The notes: generated by a model not told the origin, from the letters alone. Shown: positions 22,673 through 35,104, counted from the first letter of the stretch. The stretch: 64,000 nucleotides of DNA from Asterias amurensis (GCF_032118995.1 NC_092650.1:15126501-15190500), one strand, 5' to 3'. Numbers and translations are program-made.

Positions 22673-23240
22673 ACGGTGGCTGATCTCCGCCAACAAATAA
22701 ACACTGTTTCAGTAGGGCGTTATAACGCCCTAAATTACGGCGTTATAACGCCCTATTTCTCAATTAGGGCGTTATAACGCCCTAATTTAGGGCGTTATAG
22801 GGTGTTATAACGCCCTAAATTACGGCCGTAATTTAGGGCGTTATTACGCCCTAATTGGGCGTTATAACGCCCTAAATTACGGCGTTATAACGCCCTAATT
22901 GAGAAATAAGGCGCTATAACGCCGTAATTTAGGGCATTATTTATAATGCCCTATTAGGGCGTTATTACGCCCTATTTTACCATTAGGGCGTTAACGCCGT
23001 ATAGGGCGTTATAACGCCCTAATTAGGGCGTTATAACGCCGTATAGGGCGTTATTACGCCCTATTTTACCATTAGGGCGTTATAACGCCGTATAGGGCGT
23101 TATTACGCCCTAATTAGGGCGTTATAACGCCCTAAATTACGGCGTTATAACGCCCTAATTTGGGGCGTTATAACGCCGTTTAGGGCGTTATAACGCCCTA
23201 CAGAAAAGGTGTTTATTTGTTGGCGGAGATCAGCCACCGT
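22673..23240. mobile_element. Inverted-repeat element filled with a palindrome array (GGGCGTTATAACGCCC)
   Basis: The ends are exact 32-bp inverted repeats (22673-22704 and 23209-23240) containing GGTGGCTGATCTCCGCC and ATAAACAC, with TA on both sides. Between them lie about 20 palindromic modules of the form TAGGGCGTTATAACGCCCTA, with variants GTTATTAC, GTTAAC and GCCGTA. They are joined by AATT or ATTTTACCAT linkers, and some are themselves mirrored around GGCCGTAATTT (near 22827). No protein is encoded. It has inserted into a family 1 MITE. Confidence 0.9.
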
Positions 23241-23399
23241 AGAATCAAGACTATAAGGCATACATGACTTTGTTGGCCTACGGGTTATTTTTTACTGTTG
23301 ATAGTATAATGGTCTAAGCACGCGCGCACAATGTTTTACACTATCAACATCTCTTCATTGCCCGTTACCAGGTTTCTAGCTAACAGTTATTTTGAGTAA

Positions 23400-24000
23400 T
23401 CACCAACAGTGTCCAAACCAACGGTTCATCCGACTACAGAATACTTATAGCTACAAAAAACACATCTGGCACTCTCGCAGCACAGATAGATAAGTGTTGG
23501 TTAGAAGACCTTAGTTTTTGTTTAAGTACACATGGTTTCCCCGCGAGAGGGCGCTATAGCATGAACCACTCTTAAAACACAATAAGCCGAAGCCAAGCCC
23601 CCCCCCCCCCGATCCACTTTGACGTCCAAAAAATAATATGTCAGACTCATAGGGCAGCACAATAATAATACACCATCGGATACAAATAAGACAACCAGAT
23701 CTTAATGTATACACGTCACCACGGCCCATGGACATCTGATGAAGGTCACCACGTAGTTAGAAGAGTCGGTGGTCTTTTTTGTCAAGACGATCCTCCAGTC
23801 AGTTGAATCCAAGACCTGTATGTTGCTTTAAAGCCACGTTTGGACTTGGACCGTCCGCCCTGCTGGCCGTAATAAGATTAAGTACAGCAAACAACTGTTT
23901 CATTTATGACAACAAGGTGAGACGCAAGTATTTTGTATGTTCACATGAACAAAATGTCGAGTACCAATAGTGAATATTATGGGACAACCTACCAGTACGC
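23400..24000. repeat. Segment paralogous (inverted) to 36240-36830
   Basis: Shared landmarks are a C/G run next to GATCCACTTTGACGTC, GTCACCACGTAG, GGACCGTCCGCCCTGCTGGC and GTGAGACGCAAGTATTTTG. Related, more diverged copies are at 45230-46245 and 52760-53250. The small secreted-looking frame at 23799-23903 lies inside. Confidence 0.8.
23799..23903 (-). CDS. Short ORF with signal-peptide-like start (34 aa)
   Basis: ATG at 23903 gives a hydrophobic start (KQLFAVLNLI), then TASRADGPSPNVALKQ and GLGFN before the stop. The same downstream residues are kept in the copy at 36334-36447. It could be the first exon of a secreted protein, a micropeptide, or chance within a duplicated repeat. No function is assigned. 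Confidence 0.25.
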   Translation of the reverse strand: MKQLFAVLNLITASRADGPSPNVALKQHTGLGFN

Positions 24001-24379
24001 ATCAGAAATTACAACTCTTTGCCTTTGTTCAAAAAATATCACAAAACTCACTTGTATCAGATGTAATTTGTTGTATTTATAGTTCCATTGGTTTTGCTCT
24101 TTACAGCGCTTTGATCTTAATGCAAAGGCGCTTTATAAATATTTAGTTGTATTATAGTGCCAAAACTCTGGAATCCATTGGCCTTTTACCCTCTGCCTGT
24201 TGTGTATGTGCCCTATGCGTACCTTGACATTTCACGTCCAAGGTTACGGCTCACTGGGTTGGTGTTACAAAAAAACAGTAAGTAGTGTAATGTTTGCCTG
24301 GTGCAGAGACGTACCTTCTAAGCGGTTGGACCGACGACTTGTGAATTTGGATTTTAAAAAGCCACTGAACACGTCTGGT

Positions 24380-24740
24380 AACTGGACCATTATTCTCAAG
24401 GACCATTATTCTCACTTGGTGTATCCTAATGCAAATAACAAACTTGTGACAATGTGGGCTCAATTAGTCATCGAATTTGCAAAAGAATAATGAAAGAAAA
24501 AACTGTTTTGCATCCTTTGTGACTTTGCTTTCGGATGCATAATAAAATGCTTCAGCTGAAGTCTTCATTTTAAGTGAGAAATTACTTCTTTTTAAAAAAC
24601 TACGTTACTCAATAGAAGGAGCTGTTTCTCACAATGTTTCATACTATCAACAGCTATCCAATGATGGTTCCCAGGTACATTTTAATGCTAACAATTACTT
24701 TGAGTAAGTACCAAACATGTCCATAGTGTCTTTAAGCCTT
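24380..24740. repeat. Family 1-like MITE
   Basis: It carries the TCACTTGGTGTATC, ATAATGAAAGAAAAAAC and CAATGTTTCATACTATCAAC segments of the family and ends near CATAGTGTCTTTAAG. It is diverged from the consensus. Confidence 0.7.
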
Positions 24741-24895
24741 TGTTTGGATTGTCTGAAGTTACAACAAACAACGTTGTTTATATTTTGACATCAAGGTGAG
24801 TTAATTTCAGTATTTGTTTGTGTCCATATTATTATAATGGTACCAATACTCTGGATTCCGTCTAATTGAGCCCAATTCGTCACAATTACTGTCAG

Positions 24896-25281
24896 TTAAA
24901 GGCAGTGGACACTATTGGTTAATACTCAAAATAATTATTAGCATCAAACCTTTCTTGAAGACAAGTAATGGGGAGAGGTTGATGGTATAAAACATTGTGA
25001 GAAATGGCTCCCTCTGAAGTGCCATAGTTTTCGAGAAAGAAGTAATTTTCCATGAATTTGATTTCGAGACCTCAGATTTAGAACTTGAGGTCTCGAAATC
25101 AACCATCTAAATGCACACAACTTCTTGTGACAAGGGTGTTTTTTCTTTCATTATTATCTCGCAAATTTGATGACCGATTGAGCTCAAATTTCCACAGGTT
25201 TGTTATTTTATGCATATGTTGAGATACACCAACTGTGAAAGCTAGTCTTTGACAATTACCAGTAGTGTCCACTGCCTTTAA
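24896..25281. repeat. Family 1 MITE, full length
   Basis: It is complete from TTAAAGGCAGTGGACACT to GTGTCCACTGCCTTTAA, with the internal TTTCGAGACCTCA hairpin. It is the best reference copy in this window. Confidence 0.9.
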
Positions 25282-25993
25282 TCATCCACACCACAGGTGA
25301 AGTGGATTTTCCATGTTTGTGTCCTATAAAGATGTGAAAAGTTAGAAAACGGCTACCCAAATACACGTTCAATGTGAAATATTATGATTTTAAATGTCGT
25401 TTTGATTATTTTACACCAAGTCCCTACCATTTGGTACCTTTTCAAAATGTTCATAGATTTACATTTAACTTACAGGGGTTTGAAGATAATGATAGTGGAA
25501 AGCTTCCCTTCAAATGTTACTTGACTGAGGTGCTGTAGTTTGTGAGGTATTAGTAAAACAATGTCATGAAAATAATCACTGAAATGATTAAAATAATTTT
25601 CGTATCCTGAGACGAAAATTATTTTCATTACATTGTTTTACTCATTTCCCCAAAACTATAGCACCTCAGCACGTAATATGTGCATACTGCCTAGGCCTAC
25701 CAAAAAAGGGGGGGTGTAAATGCAAAACAAACTAAGCATTTAATCCTTTTTCTCGGTGGCTAACTCGGTTGTACCCACACTTTGGGGCTCTTATTTATGA
25801 AAAGTAGTGTAGATCACCGGTGTTGTCGTCAAAAGTTTAAATCATTGTATGTGTAATATATATATAAAATAAAATAAAACACGACCTTGTTTATATATCG
25901 TCGGTCTTTGGTTGCAACGCTAAATTGCTTCTGTAAAATCGTTACCCTCTCTTCGTATTTTCCAATAAAGTATTTAATTATATTCAATTATGA

Positions 25994-25996
25994 TAC

Positions 25997-26052
<56 letters not shown>

Positions 26053-27336
26053 GTTATTGTTATTGTTATTGTTATTGTTATTGTTATTGTTATTGTTATT
26101 GTTATTGTTATTGTTATTGTTATTGTTATTGTTATTGTTATTGTTATTGTTATTGTTATTGTTATTGTTATTGTTATTGTTATTGTTATTGTTATTGTTA
26201 TTGTTATTGTTATTGTTATTGTTATTGTTATTGTTATTGTTATTGTTATTGTTATTGTTATTGTTATTGTTATTGTTATTGTTATTGTTATTGTTATTGT
26301 TATTGTTATTGTTATTGTTATTGTTATTGTTATTGTTATTGTTATTGTTATTGTTATTGTTATTGTTATTGTTATTGTTATTGTTATTGTTATTGTTATT
26401 GTTATTGTTATTGTTATTGTTATTGTTATTGTTATTGTTATTGTTATTGTTATTGTTATTGTTATTGTTATTGTTATTGTTATTGTTATTGTTATTGTTA
26501 TTGTTATTGTTATTGTTATTGTTATTGTTATTGTTATTGTTATTGTTATTGTTATTGTTATTGTTATTGTTATTGTTATTGTTATTGTTATTGTTATTGT
26601 TATTGTTATTGTTATTGTTATTGTTATTGTTATTGTTATTGTTATTGTTATTGTTATTGTTATTGTTATTGTTATTGTTATTGTTATTGTTATTGTTATT
26701 GTTATTGTTATTGTTATTGTTATTGTTATTGTTATTGTTATTGTTATTGTTATTGTTATTGTTATTGTTATTGTTATTGTTATTGTTATTGTTATTGTTA
26801 TTGTTATTGTTATTGTTATTGTTATTGTTATTGTTATTGTTATTGTTATTGTTATTGTTATTGTTATTGTTATTGTTATTGTTATTGTTATTGTTATTGT
26901 TATTGTTATTGTTATTGTTATTGTTATTGTTATTGTTATTGTTATTGTTATTGTTATTGTTATTGTTATTGTTATTGTTATTGTTATTGTTATTGTTATT
27001 GTTATTGTTATTGTTATTGTTATTGTTATTGTTATTGTTATTGTTATTGTTATTGTTATTGTTATTGTTATTGTTATTGTTATTGTTATTGTTATTGTTA
27101 TTGTTATTGTTATTGTTATTGTTATTGTTATTGTTATTGTTATTGTTATTGTTATTGTTATTGTTATTGTTATTGTTATTGTTATTGTTATTGTTATTGT
27201 TATTGTTATTGTTATTGTTATTGTTATTGTTATTGTTATTGTTATTGTTATTGTTATTGTTATTGTTATTGTTATTGTTATTGTTATTGTTATTGTTATT
27301 GTTATTGTTATTGTTATTGTTATTATTATTGGTTTA
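25994..27336. repeat. 1.3-kb (TTATTG)n microsatellite
   Basis: A short (ATT)n lead is followed by an apparently uninterrupted TTATTG hexamer array from about 26045 to 27325 (over 200 units). The left arm has only a short (AAT)n tract at the matching place (9971-9996). The three long open frames through it are low-complexity artefacts. Confidence 0.97.
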
Positions 27337-28175
27337 TTAAAAATGCAAACGTGGTTGTCAAAAAGCCGAATTTCTGACTCAAATAATGGTTTGATGGCGG
27401 CATTCCAACAGAACCGTTTTATTTTTAAAAAAAAAAAAAAACAATTAATCCACCGCAATACAGAAACGTAGGACACGTCCATATAATTGGGCCTTCCGCT
27501 CGGTTGTCGGTCCGGCAACTGAGAGCAAGTTCGAACACGTTCAAAACAACTGGCGGACACGTCACTCCTGACCGAGGGGTGATTCTTAAACGAGTTATCT
27601 GCATCGAGAAAGACCCATGTACTTCTTTTAACCATTGTTAGCTGAGAACAATACAAACAACAACAAAGGAACATTTAGAGCAGGTTCAGACACGATACGA
27701 TCAAAACTTGGTAGACGACATCAACATTACTGGCCTCGCACACTCTTGAAGGGATGAGTTACTAACGACGGTTGTTTGCATCGAGAAATATCTTTTTAAT
27801 TTCCTTTATCTCACCATGCTAGTTGATACAAATTAAAAACACATCAAGAACAAACAAACAAAACCAAATAAACAAACAAACAAACAAACAAACAAACAAC
27901 CATTTTTATAGACAAGTACACCCCTTACACAGCAATCGAGAAACCCAGTCCAAAGTCTGCTAGAGTGGCTCGAAGACCCTCATGATTGAGGGTCATGACC
28001 CTTCTCATAATAAGGAGGTCATATACGCCTCTCATACTACTAATAACATACCAAAAAGGGAACCATTGTTGATTTGACTTGCACTATTAAAGTCATGAAC
28101 TATAGTTATAACGAACTATTGAGGAGTATTTTCTTTTGACAGCAAGTTGCATCGGGGAGTACAAGGGTATACATT

Positions 28176-30858
28176 ATGGCAGCTTCTAAGCCAATGATGC
28201 GTTTGTTTGCCAACCGGGACCGCTACTTAAAGGCGTATGAGACTTTCATTGTGTACTCTGCCAAGTACGAACATCAGGACACTTGGACCAAGACAGTGCT
28301 ACTCGACAAGATCGTCCCTCATCTCCCAAACTTGGACCAAGACAATGAGCTCCGTGTCTTAGGAGTAGGCAGTGGATCTGGTAAGGCAGTGTTTCAAATC
28401 ATTCGCTGCAATAACAACCTGGATTTAAAAAAAACATATGAATCTCGAAACCCAGATATAAATTTAAATCCGGACAGTTTTTTTATATTTTATATTAGCA
28501 TCCTCCACGAATTAATGCCCGTGAGTTCAATTGCACTAAAAACTCGAAATTAGTCAAACTTGGCCATTAAGTGTTGAGTTAAAAAGAAATAGGCCGCTAT
28601 TTAAAAAAACAAAAAACAAAACAAAAAACCAGCCTTGACAGGATAATTTTCGATTAATCTATGATGATCACAACCTATAATAATAATAAGAAGAAGACAT
28701 ACCCTCGATCCAAATCTAACGTAAATTTCCAGCCGCGTTTCTGCCTTCCGCCTATTAAAGTAGGCCCTAGTTAAGTTAGGTAACAGGATAGTTCTTTTCA
28801 GAATTGAGAAGTCCCCCGAATTCCGAAAATCTACTCCGTGGTGGTAGAATTATACAAGACAAGTTGTCTCTCTTAAAAAACATATTCTAACCGGCATTCC
28901 GGCAAGTAGATAATAAAATATACACATGGTGTTACCGCAAAACATTGATACCTCACCATACAGTGCCTCAAAATCCATATCGAATACTGTCAGTCACACA
29001 AGTTGGTTTTCTTATCATAACAAATCCATCATTAATGTTGAATTTAATGGTAAATGTAATAAAATTGCAAGAAATAATAAGTATCATTTTAATGACCCGC
29101 GCAATAATTATATGCTATTTTTTGTAACTATTCACAGGGGAAGTGGAGTTTCCATTTTTGACCGCACTACTGAAGAAATATCCTATCATCACTAACCGTG
29201 TAGTTGAACCAGATAAAGATCAAATCATCAAGTACAAGGCATTGGTCCAATCCAAGGGACACGAACTACAAGGTGTGAAGTTTGACTGGCGACAGCAAAC
29301 CCTTGAACAATACAGTGATACCGACGGAGTTGGAACCAAGTTTCATCTCATAAGCGCTATTCACTCCCTGTACCACGTTGAGGACGTAGACAGTTCCTTG
29401 ATGTATCTGTACGATCTCCTGGAACCTGGTGGCATAATGATTTCGATTCTCCTATCAGGTAAACACACAAGAATGTGCGAGCGAATGTGGAATTCCTTTG
29501 AGAAGACAGCAGACCAGCCTATGTTGTAAAAAAAATCAGCGGATAAGCGACATATAGCCCTGTGCATGGCCACTCAAGACTTAATTTATGCTTATGTCTA
29601 TTAACTTAGGATTAACCTTAGGACTTTAAGGACGAGTTAAGTTCGGTTTCCGTAGACGACCTTAGGACGAGTTACTCGTCCTATAATAGATGGATAGACC
29701 TTTCTTTTATTGATTAAACAAACCGCCTTGGTTGGCATGGACGGCCGAATGTTTGTAAAACACTCAATCGCATAAACAGTTGTTTTAATCAAGTTCACAA
29801 TATCTGCAAACGTTCCGTTAATAAAAAGTACTAACACAAGGAGTCCTCTATCTGCGACGGGGAACCGGAGAAACCAACTGAAGTGCCACGACTTAGAGTG
29901 ATAACGCCGCCTGCATTGCTACCAATGAAGTACCTCCCTTAATGTATTTGTTTTCAACCAAATCAACACAATGTTTGAATATTTTTGTACATTGTAACCA
30001 ACAGTAGCGATCTGTTTTTGATTTGCATTCATTGCTTTCCATAGTTCTGTTTTCCAACCAGGGTTGGCAAAAACTCGGTCTGTGACGTTGCAAAAGAAAG
30101 GTCATCGGCCGCCATCTTTGATGCATAATAAGAGAAAATTCAACCTCGTTCCTAGGAGTGATCGATCTCGCCAAGCCATTTTTCCCCAGCATGCCTTGCT
30201 CGCTCATAGACGTACGCAGAGCTAGTGTGATACGGCGCGCTGCCCATGGTAGCGAGGTTGGGGCATAGATATAATTAATTTTTGTCATGGTTCCTGAACA
30301 TTAAAGTAAAAGTTAAACTTTTTTCGTTAGAGCGGGTGATACTCTTTGAAATACCATTCACTCAAAAAATTCTATTTTTTAATGTTTGGGGCCAAAAATC
30401 TGACATAGCATCTTTAATTTGTTGTGTATAAAGCCCCGTAACCCTTTTTCAAATAAAAAAAATCTAAGACTCGGTATGTATTGTTTTCTCTTTCAGACCT
30501 ATGTGGTATGTGGAAGTTTTGGAGTCGTACATCCGACTTGTGTAAGCGTGGTCTGCTGCGTTGCATTAGCTCACATGACATGCTTAGCTCGTTTGATCGC
30601 CATGACATCCCTTATGTCCTGAGTAGACACACTTCTGAAATGGAGATCACCAAATGCTTTGACGAGACATCCGAGGACGGGGATCTCTTGCTTGATTTCT
30701 GTCTTCAAGTGAGTGAATTCAAGAAGACGGAATCAGCGACCAAGTATAAGGAAGTGATAGAGCACATGGCCAGCAGTGAGTGCTCTAAGAAAGACGGGAG
30801 TAAAATCCTCATGAGTAATGATTGGGAGGCAGTTATCGTTACGAAGCCGTCTAATTAA
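28176..30858 (+). CDS. Histamine N-methyltransferase-like protein, copy B
   Basis: This is the best-preserved member of the cluster. Exons are 28176-28380, 29138-29458 and 30497-30858. Donors GTAAGG and GTAAAC and acceptors TTCACAG and CTTTCAG are used, both introns are in phase 1, and the total is 888 nt, 295 residues. In order: EHQ (aligned to the histamine-binding Glu28 region of human HNMT), GVGSGSGE (SAM Gly motif, joined exactly across intron 1), VVEP and a following Gln (cofactor ribose side), FHLISAIHSLYHV (core strand), LLEPGG, and a C-terminal MSNDWEAVIV where Asn aligns to Asn283. Expected cytosolic, with methylation of histamine or a related small amine. The stop codon lies in the end of a MITE. 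A possible 5' UTR acceptor TTTTGACAG precedes the start by about 40 bases. Confidence 0.9.
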
Positions 30859-31198
30859 AGGTCCTGTACACGTTTGGTAATTGTCAAAGACCAGTGTTCT
30901 CACTTGGTGTATCCCACGTGCACCGATAAGCATAAAATAACAAACCTGTGAAAACTTGGGCTCATTTTGGTCATCAAAGTTGCGAGAAAATTATGAAAGA
31001 AAAAACACCCTTCTAGCCAGAAGTCTTTTATTATTTTAGTGAAAGATTACCCCTTTCTCAAAAACTACGTTACTTAAGAGGGAGTCGTTTCCAACGATGT
31101 TTTATATTATAAACAGCTCTCCAATGCTTGTAATACCAAGTCAGTTTTTAAGTTAATATTTGCTTTGAATAATTACCAAACGTATACCTTCCCTTTAA
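30855..31198. repeat. Family 1-like MITE supplying the 3' end of HNMT copy B
   Basis: It runs from TTAAAGGTCCTGTACACG to CCTTCCCTTTAA. Its first TTAA contains the TAA stop of copy B (30856-30858), so the 3' UTR of the gene starts as transposon sequence. Inverted partner of 3443-3828. Confidence 0.8.
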
Positions 31199-31445
31199 AG
31201 GCACTGGCAAAAAAAAAAAAAAAAAAAAACCGCACCGCGCACATTTTAAAATGGCCATGTGCCCATCCAACAGTGTAGTGTTTTGTAATAAATTTACTCA
31301 ATTTTGACTGGCGTTTTTGTGGAGAATTTTCGGAGTCATTAGCTCCAGCAATGACAGATCCACGGGGGTCGGAACGGAATGAGAAGACCATGTTTAACAT
31401 GTATACCTTTGGAATTTTCAGTGTACTGTACAATGTATATGTACT

Positions 31446-31697
31446 GGGCCCGATTTCATGGCTCTGCTTACCACCGAATTCTGCGCTTACGAACACGATT
31501 CCCCGCTTACGTGCAAGCGCCGAATTTCTGCGCTGGCCTTGTAAGCGTAGAATACCTAATGTGAAGTACGCACGCGCAGAAGCCAAAATTCGCCGCTAAC
31601 CCGTGAGATACGCTTGCCGTAAGCACAGAATTCCCTGCTTCCATAAGCGCCGATTCTGTGCTTACGGTAAGCAGAGCCATGCAATTGGGCTCTGTAC
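31446..31697. repeat. Inverted-repeat element with GCTTACG-rich interior
   Basis: Inverted partner of 2948-3199; ends GGGCCCGATTTCATGGCTC and GAGCCATGCAATTGGGCTC. Confidence 0.7.
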
Positions 31698-32659
31698 ACA
31701 CTACCGAAGTTGCCTTCATGTGCATACGGTACCCCGACATGTCCACATAAACGAATACACTCAACAAAGACCTATCACCTTTGGTAATTGTCAAAGACCT
31801 GGGCACAATTTCATAGAGCTGCTAAGCAAACAAAATTGCTTAGCACGAGATTTCTTGTATATTTGGTTTGCGATAACACCATGTGTGTATCTACTTGCCA
31901 GGTAGAGTTTGTTCTTAGAGAATTGTCTTGCTTTATTCTACTGCCGCAGAGTAGATATTCAGGGGTTCGGGAGACTTCTAAGTTCGGCAAAAGAACTGTC
32001 CTGCTTTTAACTATTACCAGGGCGGATGATGTAGAAAATAGACTTGGACTACTACTTTAGCTTATAGGGTCGTAATTAACTGTACTTCCTTGATAAAAAC
32101 AGCTAGGATTACCAACAAAATTTCCATTTGTTGCATATTGCTTGTTACTGGTAATCAGCTGTTGTTTGCTTATCCTAAACATCACGTGGAAATTTGGGTG
32201 GTAACCCTGTTTTCTATCAAGGCAAATATTTCATGCTAAGCAAATTTTTGTGCTTAGCAGCTCCATGAAATTGGACCCAGATTCCCACTTAGTGTATCTC
32301 AACATTATGCATAGTAACAAACCTGTGAAAATATCGACTCAATAGTCATCGAAGCTGCAAGAGAACAATTCAAGAAAAAAACGACCCTTTTTGAACAATT
32401 TGTTGTGCTTTCATAAAACAAATTATGGCCAATAAAAGGCTTCAAGTCTGAACTCTTTTCATAATATTGAGTGAGAAATTCCCTCTAAACTTAGTACAAC
32501 CATATTGCCACCTCAGTAAAATTTATTCTCACTAATTTTCAAGTTAATCTCCAATAACTGCATTTGATACATATCTTATATCTACGACAAATTCCTTAGT
32601 ATGTGACAGGTTCATCACTGGTCGATAGTGTTCGACTTCGTTGACGGTCATTAACCATT

Positions 32660-33047
32660 TAAAGGCAGTGGACACTATTTGTAATTTCACAAAATAATTA
32701 TTAACATAAACCTTTCTTTGTGACAAGTAATGATGGGGAGAGGTTGATGGTATAAAACATTGTGAGAAACGGCTCCCTGTGAAGTGCCATAGTTTTCGAG
32801 AAAGAAGTAATTTTCCACGAATTTGATTTCGAGACCTCAGGTTTAGAACTTGAGGTCACGAAATCAACCATGTAAACGCACACAACTTCATGCGACAAGT
32901 TTTTTTTTTTTCGTTCATTATTATCTCGCAAGTTCGATGACCGATTGAGCTCAAATTTTCACAGGTTTGTTATTTTATACATATGTTGAGATACACCAAC
33001 TGTGAAGGCTAGTCTTTGACAATTACCAATAGTGTCCACTGTCTTAA
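32660..33047. repeat. Family 1 MITE, full length
   Basis: Inverted partner of 1104-1477, from TTAAAGGCAGTGGACACT to AATAGTGTCCACTGTCTTA. Confidence 0.85.
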
Positions 33048-33228
33048 AAAAAAAGATTTTTTTTTTTTTTACAATATAACGATTTTCCAAATTTGCAACT
33101 TATGCTTACAGACAGCACAAATCAAGAAATAACATCGCAGGTAAAACTCACTTTTGTAAACTTTTAATTGTTACATAATGCCATGAATATTTGTAGCACC
33201 GTTATTCTTGGCGTTTGTTGATGTTGTC

Positions 33229-33477
33229 AGGGCCCAATTTCATAGAGCTGCTTAAGCAAACAATTTGCTTAAGCACGAAAATAGCTTGCTCAATATTGTT
33301 CACATGTTCCTAGCAAAATGTCATGCCTACACATTGCTTGTGACTGGTATTTAGCCGTTGTTAACTTAGCATAACAAATTGAGTGGAGTCTTGGCCGGTA
33401 ATCTGATTTTACTAACCAAGGATTGTTTTGCTTTAGCAAAGTTTTGTGCTTGGGTAGCTCTATGAAATTGGGCCCTG
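33229..33477. repeat. MITE family 3, uninterrupted
   Basis: It runs from AGGGCCCAATTTCATAGAGC to GCTCTATGAAATTGGGCCCT. It lacks the family 2 insertion seen in its left-arm partner (540-931). Confidence 0.8.
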
Positions 33478-33721
33478 AACTAAAACAACAACAACTTTAT
33501 ATGATAATTTAGGTTTTTAATAAAGTTGTGACTTGCCTTGCGTGGTACCTGCACCTAACTTTATAGAACATTTCTGGCTAAAAAAACAAACAAACTGATA
33601 TTGCCTAGAGTCATCCTGCCTGTCGCTCAGCTGTTAATAGTTGAACATTTTGTAATGCTTTGCTGTTCTTTATCATAATATCTAAACGAATTATGTAATT
33701 TACTTTGGTTTTATTTTTCAG

Positions 33722-34090
33722 TGTATTCTTAAAGACACTGGACACTATTGGTATTGTCATCGCACTTGGTGTATCTCATTTATATGCATAAAATAACAAA
33801 CCTGTTATTGAGCTCAATTGGTCGTCGAGATAATTATGGAAGAAAAACACCCTTGTCGTACGAAGTTGTGCGCTTTTAGATGCTTGATTTCGAGACCTCA
33901 AAATCTAATTCTGAGGTCTCGAAATCAAAATCAAGTATTTTAGATGGAAAATTACTTCTTTCTCGAAAACTACGTTACTTCAGAGGGAGCGGTTTCTCAC
34001 AATGTTTTATACTATCAACAGCTCTCCATTGAATGTTTAACAAGTAAGTTTTTATGCTAACAATTACCAATAGTGTCATGTGCCTTTAAA
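33722..34090. repeat. Family 1 MITE at the outer edge of the right arm
   Basis: It begins TAAAGACACTGGACACTATT and ends TGTGCCTTTAAA. Arm homology stops here, and the end overlaps the next element by a shared TTTAAA. Confidence 0.8.
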
Positions 34091-34452
34091 GGAACACGTT
34101 GCCTTGGATCGGTCGAGTTGGTCTTTGAAAAGCGTTTGTAACTGTTGGTTATAAAATGCATACAAATATTATGGGTAGAAAGATGTTGTAAAAGTAGAAT
34201 ATAATGATTCACACAAACACGCCTTGAAATTGCACGGTTTTCCTTTTACCTCGTCGACTAACACGGTCGGCCATTTATGGGAGTCAAATGTTTGACTCCC
34301 ATAAATGGCCGACCGTGTTAGTTCGCAAATTTGTGTGGATCATTGAATTCTACCTTTAAAACATCTTTCCAACCATATGCATTTTATAACAAATGGTTAT
34401 AAACGCTTTTATGGACCAACTCGTCCGATCCAAGGCAACGTGTTCCTTTAAT
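34085..34452. repeat. MITE family 4 (TTTAAAGGAACACGTTGCC termini)
   Basis: The termini TTTAAAGGAACACGTTGCC and the inverse bound a largely palindromic body. The centre is a perfect 29-bp-arm palindrome around GGCCATTTATGGGAGTCAAA (34262-34322). The second copy at 48741-49132 has a decayed centre. The end motif TTTAAAGG is shared with family 1. Confidence 0.85.
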
Positions 34453-34785
34453 GTGCGTTCTGTTACTTGTAAACTCTGGGGGTTTGGCCGCCTAAAACCT
34501 TCTTCGGAAAGATTTTTTTCTGAATTGAAAACAAAAACAAAAAAACGAAGACTCATCACAATGAAATAATAAACGTTACTAATATTATTAAGACTCTGCT
34601 ATGGTCGAACCGTCAGGCCATTAACTATTTTATTTTTTGAATATCATTATAAGTATTATTCTGTTTAGCTAACTGCTTTTTAAACTCTTGTTTTCAATAA
34701 ATCCAAGATGGCCGCTTTTCCCTGCCCTGTGAATAATGTTGTCTTTTATTTAGGGTGGATTTTCGTATTTCCTTGCCTTTACCAG

Positions 34786-35036
34786 GGGCCAATTTCATAG
34801 AGCTGCTTAAGCAAAAAATTTGCTTAAGCACGAAAATAGCTCGCTTATTTTACACATGTTACTGGCCAAAATTTCCTGCCATATACATTGCTTATGACTA
34901 GTATTAAGCTATTGTTTACTTAGCATTACAATTAAGTGGAGTCTTGGCCGGTAATCTGATTTTACTAAGCAATGAATTTTTTGCTTAAGCAAATTTTTTT
35001 GCTTAAGCAGCTCAGTCTATGAAATTGGGTCCAGTT
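34786..35036. repeat. MITE family 3
   Basis: It runs from GGGGCCAATTTCATAGAGC to CTATGAAATTGGGTCC, with GCTTAAGCAAAAAATTTGC inside. Confidence 0.8.
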
Positions 35037-35104
35037 GTTTGCTTTGTAAGCATTGTCTATATTTTGTTACGCGCTTGTGTATATTTTATGAAAGGACACA
35101 CTAA

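Larger units (their letters stand above)
25688..34084. repeat. Right arm of large inverted duplication
   Basis: This is the inverted partner of 1-10375. It lacks the left-arm insertions at 639-780, 1593-2110 and about 4380-5745 and the microsatellite cluster 7306-8580. It carries its own 1.3-kb hexanucleotide array at 26000-27330. It ends in a 370-bp MITE at about 34090, after which the sequence no longer matches. Confidence 0.9.

Noticed and set aside
25887-27674. Long open frames of alternating residues (IV, YC, IT)
   Set aside because: They are artefacts of the TTATTG array, which has no stop in several frames.
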